Shown here: positions 44,201 to 56,800 of the stretch, one piece after another
Position numbering within the stretch: position 1 is the first letter of the stretch
How the letters are laid out: each line of letters begins with the position of its first letter
NCBI GenBank assembly: GCA_026873275.1
Contig: JANTUC010000003.1
Span: 682,001-746,000, forward strand
Origin: Pseudopithomyces maydicus
Taxonomy: Eukaryota; Ascomycota; Dothideomycetes; Pleosporales; Didymosphaeriaceae
Direction of reading: 5' to 3'
DNA length: 64,000 nt
Made by a program: the position numbers and the translations under genes
The notes under the pieces: model-generated
What the model saw: only the letters and a program-made list of their open reading frames with translations
The model's database searches: none
What the model was told of the DNA's origin: nothing

Positions 44201-44703
44201 CTTCTTCGCCATGGACAGGTAGGGTTCGGCAGCATCCATGCCCAGCTTGTAGAAGTGCTCATCGAGGGTGGCGCCCTGCAGCTCGGGCAGGTCGAATGCG
44301 ACGGGCGGGGTCGAGTCCTGGTTCTTGCCGAGGAGGTCATGGCGCGTGAGATGGTCTCTGGAGAGGGCGACGAGCTCGGGCGGGGCGGCAGTGCTTGCGC
44401 CGGGGAAGACTTGGTGGTGGACATGGCTGGAGAGGTGCTGGACCCCTATCTCGCTGAACCGGGCCTCGGATGGGACTGCGACGCTTAGCTTGGGCAATGG
44501 TACGGATGCATATGGGGTGGCGCACGCGCAAGACTGTCTCTTCTCTGGCTACCGCCCTGGTCGTCCCGGGCCGGGTGTAGGGCTTGGGCTTGGGCTTGGG
44601 CGAGCCATCTGCGGTGGTGGGTGGTGGTGGGTGTGCATGGTGCGGGCCGGAGTCGCGGTCGCTTCACGAGATGGGCGGCGAGGGTCGGACGGGAGCAGCG
44701 CAT
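41205..44703 (-). CDS. MIP1: Mitochondrial DNA polymerase gamma (two frame breaks near N-terminus)
   Basis: Family A polymerase that copies mitochondrial DNA. The uninterrupted part (44162-41205) has the 3'-5' exonuclease motifs MLVFDTEVMW, VIVGHNIGYDRARI and LDYCAADVEITHRVYQ. The polymerase motifs are A (VGADVDSQELWIAS, near 42480), B (RNDAKVFNYGRIYGAG, near 42300) and C (TVHDEIRYLV, near 41880). A Lys/Arg-rich C-terminal extension follows, as in fungal Mip1. The conserved N-terminal part (IGVQHLSSHVHHQVFPG, LDEHFYKLG) is in another frame; one more G on the plus strand in 44178-44182 joins them. The basic presequence from the ATG at 44703 is in a third frame, joined by one more G in 44514-44517. 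Restored length would be about 1,150 residues. An essential gene, so assembly error is likelier than loss. It is head-to-head with the RING gene. Confidence 0.95.
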
Positions 44704-45086
44704 CGTCGTGTGGATGGCCAGAGGGGTTCCGTCACCTCATGTTGTCTGGGAACGTCATATGAGGGCACTGGTGGTGGTGGTGACTTAATGCACTAAACTT
44801 TGGCGCACCCGCCAAGCCCATGCCTGGCCTGGGTAGGGCTGAGCTGAGCTGCCGCTGCTGGGGGCTGCTGCTGGGGGGCTGCCGCCGCCCAGGCGGGCTG
44901 CACATGCGCCGTGCAGCGACACACGGCCAGGGCCCAGTGCTAAGAAACGCCCAGCTGCTCGTATCGATACGATTCATCAAGATGCGACGACTGCCTTCCG
45001 GCGCCTCCCTCTGCCTCTTCTTGTGTGCGCTGCCGCCGTGAGTCCCGCTGCATGCGTTACCTGCTCGCGACCCGCCACCCGCCACC
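44704..45086. promoter_or_regulatory. Divergent promoter between polymerase gamma and RING ligase genes
   Basis: 383 bp separate the two ATGs. The interval is GC-rich with many CTG/CAG-type triplets (near 44840-44890). The RING gene ATG at 45087 sits in a strong context (GCCACCATGTC). Confidence 0.55.
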
Positions 45087-45969
45087 ATGTCGGCCTTCTT
45101 CTTCTCCAACGGCGGCGTGGAAGAGGACTGGGGCTTCCCCTTCCCCTCGCCTGTCACTGCACCCGTCACTGCGCCCGCCCTCGCCCACGCCGGTGAAGGC
45201 GACAACAACGACCATCATCTGCCCCTGGGCTACCTGATCAGCCACGACGACAGCGACGACCACGCCTGCCCCGCCGAACCTGGGTCCGCGCGACCGAGCT
45301 TCCTCCACAACATTCTCAACCCCGTCGACTACACCTTCACCAACCACGACATGTCTCCCGCCCGTCCGTCGAATGGCTACGTCGATCTGACCCACGAGTC
45401 GCCCGACGTGTCCGCCCACAAGAAGAGGCGAGAGTCTCCTACCCCCGGCCCATCGACCAAGAAGTTGAGGCGGAACGATGGCACCGCTGCACCCGCCAAC
45501 CCCGACGACGCCATTGTCGAGGCCGTCGACCTGTCCGTCGATAAGCCCAAGGATCTGGACGTGCCCCAGAAGCAAAAGGAGCAGCAGTTACAGCCCAATG
45601 ACGAGGAGAAGCCCACAACCTTCAACACCTTCAACTGCGTCATCTGCATGGACACACCCACAGATCTAACCGCGACAGCTTGCGGTTGGTAGCCTTTGTA
45701 CAGCTAGCTATTCGGCCGATACTGACCTGTGCCCAGGCCACCTCTTTTGCCATACATGCCTCATGGAAGCCCTCATCGCCGGCGAGAACCGCGGTGGGCC
45801 GGGCGAACCACGCCGTTCCCAGTGTCCAGTGTGTCGCAAGAACATCAGCCGCACCAAGGCCACCGACGTGATCCCGCTCTTGTTGATGAAAGGACTGCGC
45901 ACCCAACCGAGAAAGACTAGACCTGTCGCAACGACTGCAACTGCTGCTGTTGAGCCAAAGGTAACATAA
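45087..45969 (+). CDS. RING-finger E3 ubiquitin ligase, Slx8/RNF4-like
   Basis: Exons 45087-45684 and 45737-45969, split by a 52-bp intron (GTTGGT..CCCAG), give 276 residues. The C3HC4 RING spans CVICMDTPTDLTATACGHLF, HTCLMEAL and CPVCRKNI, near residues 190-240; the intron falls inside it and splicing restores the CGH motif. The disordered N-terminal half has basic nuclear signals (HKKRRESP, KKLRRND) and two SUMO-interaction-like cores (YVDLTHE and AVDLSVDK). That layout fits SUMO-targeted ubiquitin ligases such as Slx8, which act on sumoylated proteins in genome stability, but the exact orthologue is inference. The C-terminus is short and basic. Divergent from polymerase gamma. Confidence 0.85.
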
Positions 45970-46625
45970 TGCATGAGAACAGTGGGCCTTATACATACTT
46001 GTTGTATTGTAAACATTCACGTTGGATCCTTTACTAAAACAATTTGGATACCACAGAAGCCTGTAATATTGCCACTGAGGCCTGCCAAAAGACCAGCTAC
46101 ACAACCGCTGATGCCTCCACCTGCTCCCAGGACGGCGGCACCCCGGGCACGACCACGCACGGCTGGGTCCACACGGAGGAGGGTGCCGCGTCGGCAATCT
46201 GCGAGTAGGGCCAGTGCCAGGATCCAAAATTTGGCTGTTTCTACCGACTACGTGGACGAGATTTGAAGGTCGTTCGGTCTAATCAGAATTGACCTCGGTA
46301 AAACCTAAAGGGTTTTCAGGATACGAATATGTACGACATTATGAATACGAAGGAAGCAGCGCCGTGTACCTTGTGAGAGCTGGCACACACGCGAGAGAGG
46401 ATGAATTGTTGCCAGAAGTGGACAACGAGAGGACGATATACCCAAGATAATCAACCAAAACGAAAACAGAAAAACAAATTCAGATAAACAATCACCGTCA
46501 AGTTGCCTCACCCGACCCAAATCCTTGATATTAGTGCACAGGTGAGCCATCGTCATACAATCACAATGACTTGAGCTCCTAGATAGATGGCCTCTCCAAC
46601 ACTTCCCCCTCCCACTCTCTTCCTT
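45970..46625. other. Intergenic with a Gly-rich antisense open frame
   Basis: The minus strand is open from 46247 to the stop at 46017 (76 codons, no ATG). It reads as two hydrophobic stretches, WILALALLA and a small-residue segment AAVLGAGGGISGCVAGLLAG. A TAG precedes it, which could be a 3' splice site, but I could not identify an upstream exon. The rest shows nothing. Confidence 0.35.
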
Positions 46626-47143
46626 TTACCCATCCTGCAAAAACTTCTCCTGCCCCATATCAAAATCCGTCACCCCCCTCACCACATTCTCCCAAAACAA
46701 ACTAACCCCAGGCTTGCACAACTCCTCCCCATACCCGCCCTCCCACTTGACCTCCTTCCCCTTCACCCCTTTCTCTTCCATCTCATCCCCCACCCCCACC
46801 CTCCTCCCCATAATCCACCTCTCATCCACCGTCCCCGTCATCAGCACCACCTTCCCGGGCATATTCTTCTCGCTCCGCCACAGCAGGCCGCTTCCACACT
46901 GTCGACAGAACGCGCGCGAAGCCTCCTTCGACGACTGGTACTCGGCGTAGGTCGACTTGGAGGTGAAGGTCAGCTGGGAGGCGTCGAGGAGGAGCGCGTG
47001 CGAGACGAGCGTCGAGGTCCATTTGCGGCAGGTTGTGCATTGGCAGTTGGAAGTTTGGGGCGGCCATTTCCCGGGGGGATACTGATGGTGTAGCGCGTGG
47101 AGGTGCAGAGGCAGCCGCCGGTTATTTCGGTGGGGGGTGGCAT
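46626..47143 (-). CDS. GFA-family zinc protein (CENP-V/Gfa domain), frame-broken
   Basis: Read from the ATG at 47143: MPPPTEITGGCLCTSTRYTI is the standard GFA start (GGCxC). The body NCQCTTCRKWTSTLVSHALL, RAFCRQCGSGLLWRSEKN and VVLMTGTVDERW follows to the stop at 46626, but in another frame. One extra C in the six-C run (plus-strand G run 47073-47078) joins the two and gives about 172 residues, the normal size. The Cys-rich motifs bind structural and catalytic-site zinc in this family, first described as glutathione-dependent formaldehyde-activating enzyme; most fungal members have no known substrate. No intron fits the break. Confidence 0.85.
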
Positions 47144-47883
47144 GGTTGGGGTTTGTTTTTCGGTTTGGTGGTGGAGCGCTGGCTGTAGGTTGGGTTGGGT
47201 TGGGGTGGTGGTTTAGGTGTGCGCATTATGATGTCATTGTTATGATGGGTGAAGGTGAGGTTGGGAGGTGGATGGGAGGTGAGAAGGGGATTATTTAGGA
47301 AGATGGGAAGTTTGCTGATAATACCAAATGCGGTCTGTGTAGTTGGGTGGTCGTTGTGAACACTAAGCGTTTGGGTACATCAACCTGCACCCAACCTCTC
47401 ACTCAGACTCATGGTGGATAGGATGCAATACACAGAATACTAGCCGCAATGTATTGATCTCTTTCGCCATCTCCTTTTCTATGTGCCTGTTAACCAGGGT
47501 CCTCTAAAAAGCCCAACCCATCCTGCACGCAAGGCAGCCCGTTGCAACTTTTTCAACCCCCTTACAAAAGAGACCACCCATGCAACCACGACCATGTGCT
47601 ATGCAGCTTCAAAGATCGACTAAGTATCCAACGTGCCACGGCCGAAGCCCAGCCCGTGGGCCGCCAAACGCCCGTAAATGCATTCCAATCTATACCTCCA
47701 TCTGCCATTACTCCACGAGTAGACCTCGATAACATACGAAAAAAAGACCCCCGTGGAATGCGCCTTCACGCAGACCACCCATTCTAATTACTGCCGCCCC
47801 TTCCAAGCAATTTTCCTATCTTACTCTTCAGTTTGTGTCTATGCGCACGTTAGCCATGACTCTAACGACCTTCATGGCAGGAC
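47144..47883. other. Intergenic, no supported gene
   Basis: About 740 bp, G/T-rich on the plus strand near the GFA gene start. It is the promoter of the GFA gene and the 3' flank of the Fmp27 gene. Confidence 0.5.
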
Positions 47884-50800
47884 TCACCCATCCTCCCCAT
47901 CCTCCGTTTCCTTCACACTCGCACTAGTCCCATCTCCGCCCCTACTGGGCAATCTTTCCCTTTCTCTCTCGCGATCCCTCGTACGGTGGCTCCCAAAAGG
48001 CGTCAACTGCGTAACATGCCTGCTCAAGCTCCCAATGACCCCCGCATGCCCCGGTTCAGTCTGATCGACCCTGCTCAGCTCATCCGCAAACGTCCTTCCA
48101 TCTTCCACCTCGATGCCCAGGCCCTGGTTATCGCGCCAGCTGCCGCCGAGGATGCTGCCGTTTTCGGTCGCGGGGCGCGTATTGCTGCGAGACGAGTGGA
48201 CAGACGTGGACTCTGAGCGCTCTGACAGCGCGGAGAAAGTTGAGGGCGCGCGTCCGGAGGCGAAGGAGCGGCGTCCGACCGGTTCGCCCGAGGCATTGGA
48301 GTCAGATTCTGCGGGAGAATGGTCGCGAATGGACGCTGAATCTGTACCCGAGAGATCGGGCGAGGTGCTCATGATGGAGCTGCTGTTGGCGATTTGCCTC
48401 AGCCGGCTCTGGGTTTGTTTCGAGGGGCGGTGGTGGCTGAACTTGTTGCCAACAATTGCACCTGCGTGGGAGATGAGGGCACGGATGACGTCGCGCTTTA
48501 GCTGCAGGACAAGATCGAGATTGGAGCATGTCTTGTTACGATATTCCAGCGTAGGCAGTTTGAACACAAGTTCGTGGATATCCTCGAAGTTGTGATTGCC
48601 CTTGCCTTTGTAGCTCAGGCAAAGGATCAAGCTGGGTATGCGAGCGTAGGCTAGGGTCATATAGTTCGAGGCGCGGCTCATCATCTGTGTGAGATCATCG
48701 TTGCGGGTCTGCTTGTTGGTGGCTGTTTTCCTTTCGCCAGTACCACTTCTGTGCAAAGCAAAACGCCTAGTAGTGCGATCAGACTCCGCCGTTGACATAG
48801 AAAAGGTAGAGGCTGGGCGCGAAGAAGCAGTACTAGGCCGAGTCACACTCGTTGACGAAGACCCTGTTGCAGCCAAAGCCGAGCTAGGGTGGAGTGTACG
48901 TCGCATCTCGCTAGCTGATCGTGATTGTGTCTCGCGGAACAGCCGCAAGTGGTGTAGGTTCGGCCGACTCTTGGAAGAGCGTTGTTCGGACTTGGGCTGG
49001 TGGTTCGGCAAATGCAAAGTTGGTGTCAGGCGTAGTTTCAGACCTTCTACTTCTTCGCCGTTAGAGGGTAGCACCATCTTAGGCGTGCTTGATGATGCAC
49101 TGCCGACCTCATCGTCCTCGTCATCGTCCAATGCCATGTGCTTAACCAGCAGAGGCGAGAATGTACCGTTGCCGTTCTCTCCAGATTTGTCTTTGATGCC
49201 AGGGAAGATGTATTCGAAGAGCTTCTTGCCAATTTGCCACTCCAGCGCAACCTTGAGAGGAAAGAGGTTAATCTCGAAATGATCCACGACTGGTATACCA
49301 GCAATTGCCTCCAGCATGACCCACTCCACTTTCAACATCTTCGTATCTTGTCCTTCGGGCGGTCTCGGACGACTAGCCTCCAGATATGGTGAGATCATCT
49401 TGGGATAGATGGCGTTTGGCATGAAATTGAGACCCACAATGTGCTCAATCTCGACCGAATTCAGATTTGACCCATCGTTATTGTCAGTGCGGTCGAAGAG
49501 GGCGTTCTTGATCTGGAATTCGGCGAGCGATTCTTGACCCTCCTGCAAAAGATGCCAGACAATCTCCGATGCCGTGATGTACCACCTCAGCGAACCCGTT
49601 AATTCCTTGGCTTGCGCACGATCGTCGTATCTTCGTTGGGCAGTAGTGATCGCTTTCATCACAAAGAAAAGCTCATCTTCGAACACAGCCAGATCCTTCT
49701 CAACTTCGATGCGATCTGCCCATCCCTTCTTGTCCAAGAACTTTTCGTTGATCTGGAACACAGTTTTGATCTCTTCCAGTTGACGAATTCGCTCTTGAAG
49801 GCCAATGACCAGATCGGGCGCTCCACTGAGATTACTGAAATCGGACGCCAGCATAATCTTCTCTAGCCTTTCGTTCCGTGTCTTCTCCAATGGTTCGTTG
49901 TAGAGCAGGAGGTCAATGACAATGATGTACATGGCGTAGTACTGGCGGGAATTACACACAGCGCGAAGATGAGGGAAATCGACCCATATGTGATCAATTC
50001 GACTCTCCATGCTCTTTCGTCTGGAGGCAGAATCGCCTCCTGATACATCGTCGTTGTATTTCAAGCGCAATGCGTTGTACTTGTCGAGACGCATGCTAGC
50101 AGAGGTACGTTGCACCACACGCTGAAAGCCGTACGGGTGAGTCTGGAAGTCGAACATAACCTCGAAGGGCACCCAAGGAGGCCAGGCAGAGCCAGCTGGT
50201 GCTCCATACGTACTGCCGGAATACATGTGGATGTCTTCTGATCCAAAGATCTTTGAATTCGTGACAAAGATTTGCAAGCTATCCATGGATGCTGTGAAAC
50301 GTCGCTGGACCAAACCAGAGACATCATCCATGATTCGATCCTTGTCCATGATTTGTATGACCTTCAGCTGCATGCCCTTTGCTGTAACAAGCACTGCAGC
50401 TTTGGTGTTCTTCTCGCTCTGAAGTTGGATTTGGGGGGCGATCAAACGAACAATGTATGCATTTTGGGCAAGATAATCGAGGGAAACATCTTCCTCGGCC
50501 GTGTTGGGGGCGCCTGATTTTGAACGTTCTTCTTCCTCGGCTTTATCTGCCTCAATGAACTTTTTGCCGTCATTCAGGAGCTGCTCGATCTGGCTTTCGA
50601 TGGTTTGCTCTTCGTCCTCTTGTGGTTCCATAGGCCTGTGCTCGGGTCCAGGTGTAGACGATGACTTACGCAACTTGTCTTGCTCTTCCACAATATCCAG
50701 AATGAACTTCACCGCTCGCCGTGACATGTAATATACAAAACCGCGGCGCTGGCTCACTTGATGTATGTAACGAAGAATGATGTTCCGGAGAGAATTGTTC

Positions 50801-53800
50801 CACTTCAAGTGGACATTGTGGATGATGAAACGATTGTTGAAGTCGCTGATGTAGTCGGCGTTCTTCGTGGATTCAGAACTCTTGGCTCCACCCTCGACGT
50901 CACTGTATTCCTCGCGTGCTTCATAATACTCGTCTTCCTCTTCTCCATCGCCATTTGGGACCGCATGCTTGTCGCCGGATTTCAGTCTCTCTATCAGACT
51001 TTGGTGCATAGATACAAGGAAGTCCATCTTCCGCTTCAGGAAAGTGGCATGATTTTGCAACGTAGTTAGCTGCTTGCGTAAGGCTTCCTGGTTGTCAGGC
51101 TCCCGAATTATATTCAGTTCCTGGTCACCAATGGCGCGCTCGTTATGCGCTGTTTGTTCCTTTACACGCTGAATGCGCTGCTCGATCAAATAGCATTGGA
51201 CTCGTCTCGGGTCATTGCGAGCAGACATGACACAATGATGAGTAGGCTCTTTGCCAAAGGGACTGGTGCGGTGTGGGTCTCCAGATATATTATCTGCGTG
51301 GTCGGTTTGTCGGAAATAAGTGAAACGAGGGGCGAAGGCCAGCGGCAATATCTGCGTCTCTGGATTATGCTCAGACGGCAAAACCCAGCCTAACTCGACA
51401 AAATCGTCCATATCAACCCAACCCCAATCGTTGTCTGGGATTGTAAATTTGGACAAGTCTGCTCTTGCGTTTTCCTGGTTATAGTCTGCAATCGTTTCTT
51501 CGTTAGCATTTTCCAGATCGTCTTCGCTTGTTCCACCGATTCGTGCGGACACAGCACGAACATCGGTTCTGATAAGGTCCAGTTGAACTTGATTTATGCG
51601 CATGCCCGTCGTTTGGTTTTGCTTGCTGTCTTCTTGAGCTTTAGGTGCCTGCACTATTGTCCTAAACTCCTCTCTTCGCTGATGCAGGTCAAGCATGAAG
51701 CTGTCCAAACGTGCCTTGAGCCCTGTGGCGGAAACGTCGCCCTTCGTGTAATCTTCGGCATCTTTATGCTTGTAGATGTGACTCATATACAATGGCGATA
51801 GCAGAAGATTGTACTTGATCGTTGCAAGATGTCGCCCGAATTTCTTGCTTGATTTTTCAATGCCAGGCCACAATGAACCCTGCCTAACTGGCAATGACAT
51901 GGCCCCCGAGAACATAGACCACCAGTTATAGAAGTGTGTGAAGAAACGAGGTGTCAAATGAACGCTATTGTACGTCTTGGATGGCTCTAGATTTCCAACT
52001 GACCACTCGCGATCGTGAGGAGCCGCGATTGCAATAGACATGTGGATGTGATGACTTCGGAATCCACGGAAGGCATCGTACTCCTATAGATAAAATCAAT
52101 CAAAGGTCCTCAGAGCATGTGTGATAACTTACCTTGCCGTTCTTTCCAAGCGCATGCTTCGGGTGTTTGAGCACAATGTTGTAGTGTGGTATGAAATTGA
52201 ATGATCTTCCACCATCATCGAGATTGCGTTCGAAGACCAACCCAGCTACCCAACGAACATTGCCATTTAGCTTCATGATGGTCTTCTTGAAGATTGCCAG
52301 CTGCCTGTAGCTAGAGATGCTCGAAGCACCCTCAAGATGAGCATTGGAATGTTCCAAGTCTGCTTCTTGACGTGCATAATGACCAAGGTCCGGTATAGCA
52401 AGAACGTAGCTGCCACTGTTTACGACCATGAAGTTTCTTGGGTCTTTGTCCTCAGCAAGACTCAGCTGCACGTCATTCTGCCAACACATGACAAATCCGG
52501 CGCCGTGGCCAGTCACCATATAAGGATCTCGAGAACCTGTCCTAGCGTTAGTATGTGTTGTCACCAAGAGAATATATGCGTACCTTTGAGAATTAAATGC
52601 ACGTCGCCGTCGCCCTTCCATGACACATTGATCCGTGAGTGGAAAGTGAGTCTGATCTTGTCCCAGAAACCAACTCTTTCGGAAGGATCGATGGCGGGTT
52701 TGGTAAAACTCTCAATTACTTGCATCATATCCTGTATAGCAGGTTGGTATGATGTTCCCCAAGTAATACGTGTCGGTTGTGATGAGTTGATATCAATCTT
52801 CATATCCGAATAAGTCTTGACTGCTGCCACAGTACGGCGGACATCCACCTCAAAACCACCTGTTTTTTCGCCTGACGCAGTACGTTCTTCTGGAACGACT
52901 ACTACTGTACAAACACGTGTCGACTCGATGTCCCTATACTCTTCGGCAATAACAAAATCCGTCTTCAAGGAGACGCTCGGGGTCCTGGTAGATTGAGAGG
53001 GCCGTAAAGCTGGGAAATGGAGGAGCGGGAGCGGATAATCGCGTAATTGAATTTTAGCCTCGCCCATATTCAGTTGTACATGCATCGGAATTAGAAGTGA
53101 GTACTGCATGTCGACAGGCATACCTTTCCCGACTCGGTGTAGAAATTTGGGGTACTCCGATAGAACAAAAGATGGCTTGTCGATAGTCAAGTCAAGGTCA
53201 CTGACAATCAAGCTTCCAAGTGCAGGCCGATGCGGAATAGCCATGATGGTCTCTTTGGAATAAGCATCATCTGGAATCTCATCCAAGCCCCAGAACACAG
53301 AACGGATATCATTCATGGATCGGGTCTGGAATGCCAAAGCATGGTCAATCCGTTTTCGCCAAGTCTGAGCGTTAAGTCGGTTAAGTTTTTCACGGGCTTC
53401 CTCGATACTCGTCCGCGCTTGACTACTCAGACCAGTATATCCGTCTTTATCGTAGCGCATTGGGTGGTCTGAACCACGTCTGCGAGCAGAATCTGATGAA
53501 TCAGGATCGCTAAGATCCTCACTCTTGCTCCTGAATTTGGTTTCTTTCTTCCGCACTTTGCTCCGTCCACGCTGCGTGTGTGCTGATCTTGCACGCTGGC
53601 GGGAGGTTCCACGGAGTTCCTCTTCCCGATGAAGTTTCTTCACTTTCAGATCGAAGGCTTGTTCTCGTGCAAGTCTTTGTTTCTGCTCCATGAGCCCGAA
53701 ACGATATATAACACCCAACTTCCATTCGAATGAGCCATCCTCGATCTCGAACAGGACGGCTCGGCTCCGAAGGGAAATCTTGGGAACACGTTTCGGTCCC

Positions 53801-56800
53801 TCCGGTTCTTTGTTCAAGATATACTTGTTGGATCCAGTTTTGAAACGGAAGTGAAGCTGCTCAATTGTCTTGATAACGTTGACAATGTTGTCAAATATAT
53901 TATGCATGACAAGTTGGTGAGGTACGGCAATGCGGATGGCATCTGCAACAATATCAAAAGATTTATCGTCGGTGACCGTATTTCCGTATCTCCGTTTCGA
54001 TTTTCGGTAGTCCATTCGCAAAGATTTGACACTCACGACGCGACACCACACGCGCTTCGCATGGGGAGATTCGGCGTACAATCGCACAAGTCGCGAACGG
54101 AAGAAAGGATTGGTCCACCGGTGTCGACCAGCCTCAAGACCATAGATGTGCATCATAAGGGGTGGATCCCCAGGCATATCGGCCTTTATTTGCAAGAAAT
54201 TTGCTTTGACATCTAAGGTGAGAACCTCACGCTTGAGTCCTGTCTCGGGGTCCAAATCATCACCATCCATCGAAGGGATTGCCAGATGGCGGGTCGGTCT
54301 AGGTGATACAGGAGCTGAGCTCTCCTGTCCAGTAGACGACATGTTGAATGAGTGCTTCAGGACCATAGCGGCCACACCGACAGCAAAATGTCTGTACAGC
54401 GAGAAGTGGAAGAAAAGGCTCTGGCAAAAGGAGTGCACATGAAAAATGGGGCCTTGTTTGTCGGTGGAGGTACTCCAAGCCACCTCCATCCGCGGCAATG
54501 CTAAGAATGGATCTGCCTCCCATTGGTCGTCAGTCTCCAAAACGAAGCCTTCGAACCCTTGCCAGTGAACGGCCAGTCGTCTACCATCAGTCGGATCCCC
54601 AGTTGGCTTTCTTGGAGATTTTGGCGAAGAGGGTGTCGTAGGTCGTAAAAGGTATTCGTCGCGGTTGATTGTCCGACTTGCAGCGCGCCTGCGGATTGGG
54701 CGGGCTTCACTATCATCGCCTTTGCTTTGACGATATTCCGCAGTCCATGATTCCAAGTGCAACCCAACGCCCCTAGCATACTTTGAGACTTCTGGGTCAA
54801 CACCCGCAACTTCGATGTTGAAATCAGAACCTTGAAGCTGTACATGAGACAGCCATGAGGGCAATCGTCGCAAGAAGTTCAAGCCTTTGTTCCTGGGACC
54901 ACCTCTTCTCCGCTGCACGTCTTTCTGGGCTTGCGCTACAATCTGACGTAGGCCTTGACTGATCTCAGGACGTACGATGAAAACAGAAAATGTCTGCAGG
55001 TTACCGTGCACAGCTACTACAACATCAGGCGAAGCACTGAGTTGCACTTTCACTTCGACATGATCAGTCAACAACAAATTATGCTTCTCACTAGAAGCGG
55101 TCTGGTAATACAGGCGTTGAGAATTGATACGAAATGTCGAGCTGAGACCATAATGAAGCTCAGCATCAGCTGCGTGTGAAGATTCCATATCGAGTGAAAC
55201 TGATGACGACGACGAGATGAGTAAATCAAAATCATCGCTGTCCTTCCTGTCCGACTCGGTGGGCGGTAGTGTGACACGAATGACGGGCTCGTGTATGGAC
55301 AGCTTGATACTGGCTTTTGGGAGTAATCTGCGTATCAAACTGCGCTTTCGATCACGTAGCTTGGGTGGTTTTCGCCGCGTTTCGTAATTTCGCGACATGG
55401 CTAGCAGGATAGGTACATGCTTAGGGTCGAGGTCAATGGAAGGAGATGTGATTACAAGGTTGGCGAAAAGTATGTTTGAGTTGCGTTCTGCCACGTTCTT
55501 GTCTTTGGAGAACTGGATCGTCTTGGATGGGAGGGTCGTGTTCAGGGTCATAGTTGCCATTGGAACATAGAGAAGTCGTTCAGGGTGACCATGACCATCA
55601 TCAATGCCGACAGATATTGAGATTGCGGCGAGCAGTGCCTGATGAGCGATGTCATTGGGCGAGAAGTACATAAGGTGGGCAGGACTCCGTGGGTCCAGGC
55701 GGAGCAGATCAATGCTGACTTCCTTCATAGACATGTTCAGGTACACGGGAGGATCAGAGTCGGCGCCAGTTCGGATGCGCCTGGTCAAGCCGAAAATGCT
55801 TATGGCAAATTGGAATTCCTGTATACCACGTAGGATAGAGCTGGCGAATTCTCTCGAGTCTGCTACGGTTCGTACAATGTCTTCCTCGGGACTTCCCGAT
55901 CCATCAAGTTCACGGAAAGCATCTCCCAGCGACGTGTTGGATCTTGTGTGTCTGATAGGTGCAGCAGCGCGGCACTTCCTGGCACGCTCTGCACAGAGTT
56001 TGACTTCATCATACGGGATGCTCAGGCGACCCAACTTTAGGGAGATTGAAGCGTCGCGCAAGCCGTCCAGCTCCTTGTACAGCATGCCGTGGATATTAAG
56101 AGCGCATTGATCGAGCACTTCGACCGATTCCCTTCCCTCGGGTGTGAACAGCACGCTGCGGAGGGTAAAGAGCCACTCAGCAGGGCGGTGTTCGTTATTC
56201 TTCTTAGGCTTGTGGTGGTTGAACAAGCGACTGCGATCGACCGTCTTGCGGCGCGTATCGACGGCCATGGTGAAGTTGCCGACCTGCAGCGAGCCGACGT
56301 CAACGACGACCAAGGTGCTGGTGGTTGCTACCAGATCGACCATCTTGATCCATTTGATCTGGCGATGCAGGCGCTTGATGCGCTCCTTGACGTCGGTCAG
56401 ACGCTCCCAGGTGCGAGTCCTCTGGCCGTCCTCGTCGCCCGTGTCTTCTGCGTCTTCCCCATCGACGGCGATTTCGGGTGTCTTGGCCTCGCTCTTGCTC
56501 GTGCCGGTCGAGCCGTTGGCCCACTTGGACCAGGCACTTTTCTTTTGCGGCTTGTCACCCAGCGTCTTCAGGTCCACGGTGACGGTGAGCTCGGCGAGGA
56601 CGATGCTGAGCCAGGTGGGCTGGGCGAAGGTTGGGCGGTGGAGGGTCAGGCCGAGGCCGCGTATCTCGATGCGGAGGCCATCCTTGGGGGTGAAGGCGAT
56701 TCGGCGCAGGCCGGAGAGCCCCAGGCGCTGGATGGACACGCCCGTGACAACGCGGATGAAGGCGAACAGAACGAAGGAAAGCAGGTATAGCAGCAGGAGC

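Noticed and set aside
46587..47093. 168-codon plus-strand frame
   Set aside because: Shadow of the minus-strand GFA gene; Pro/His/Leu-rich composition with no family.
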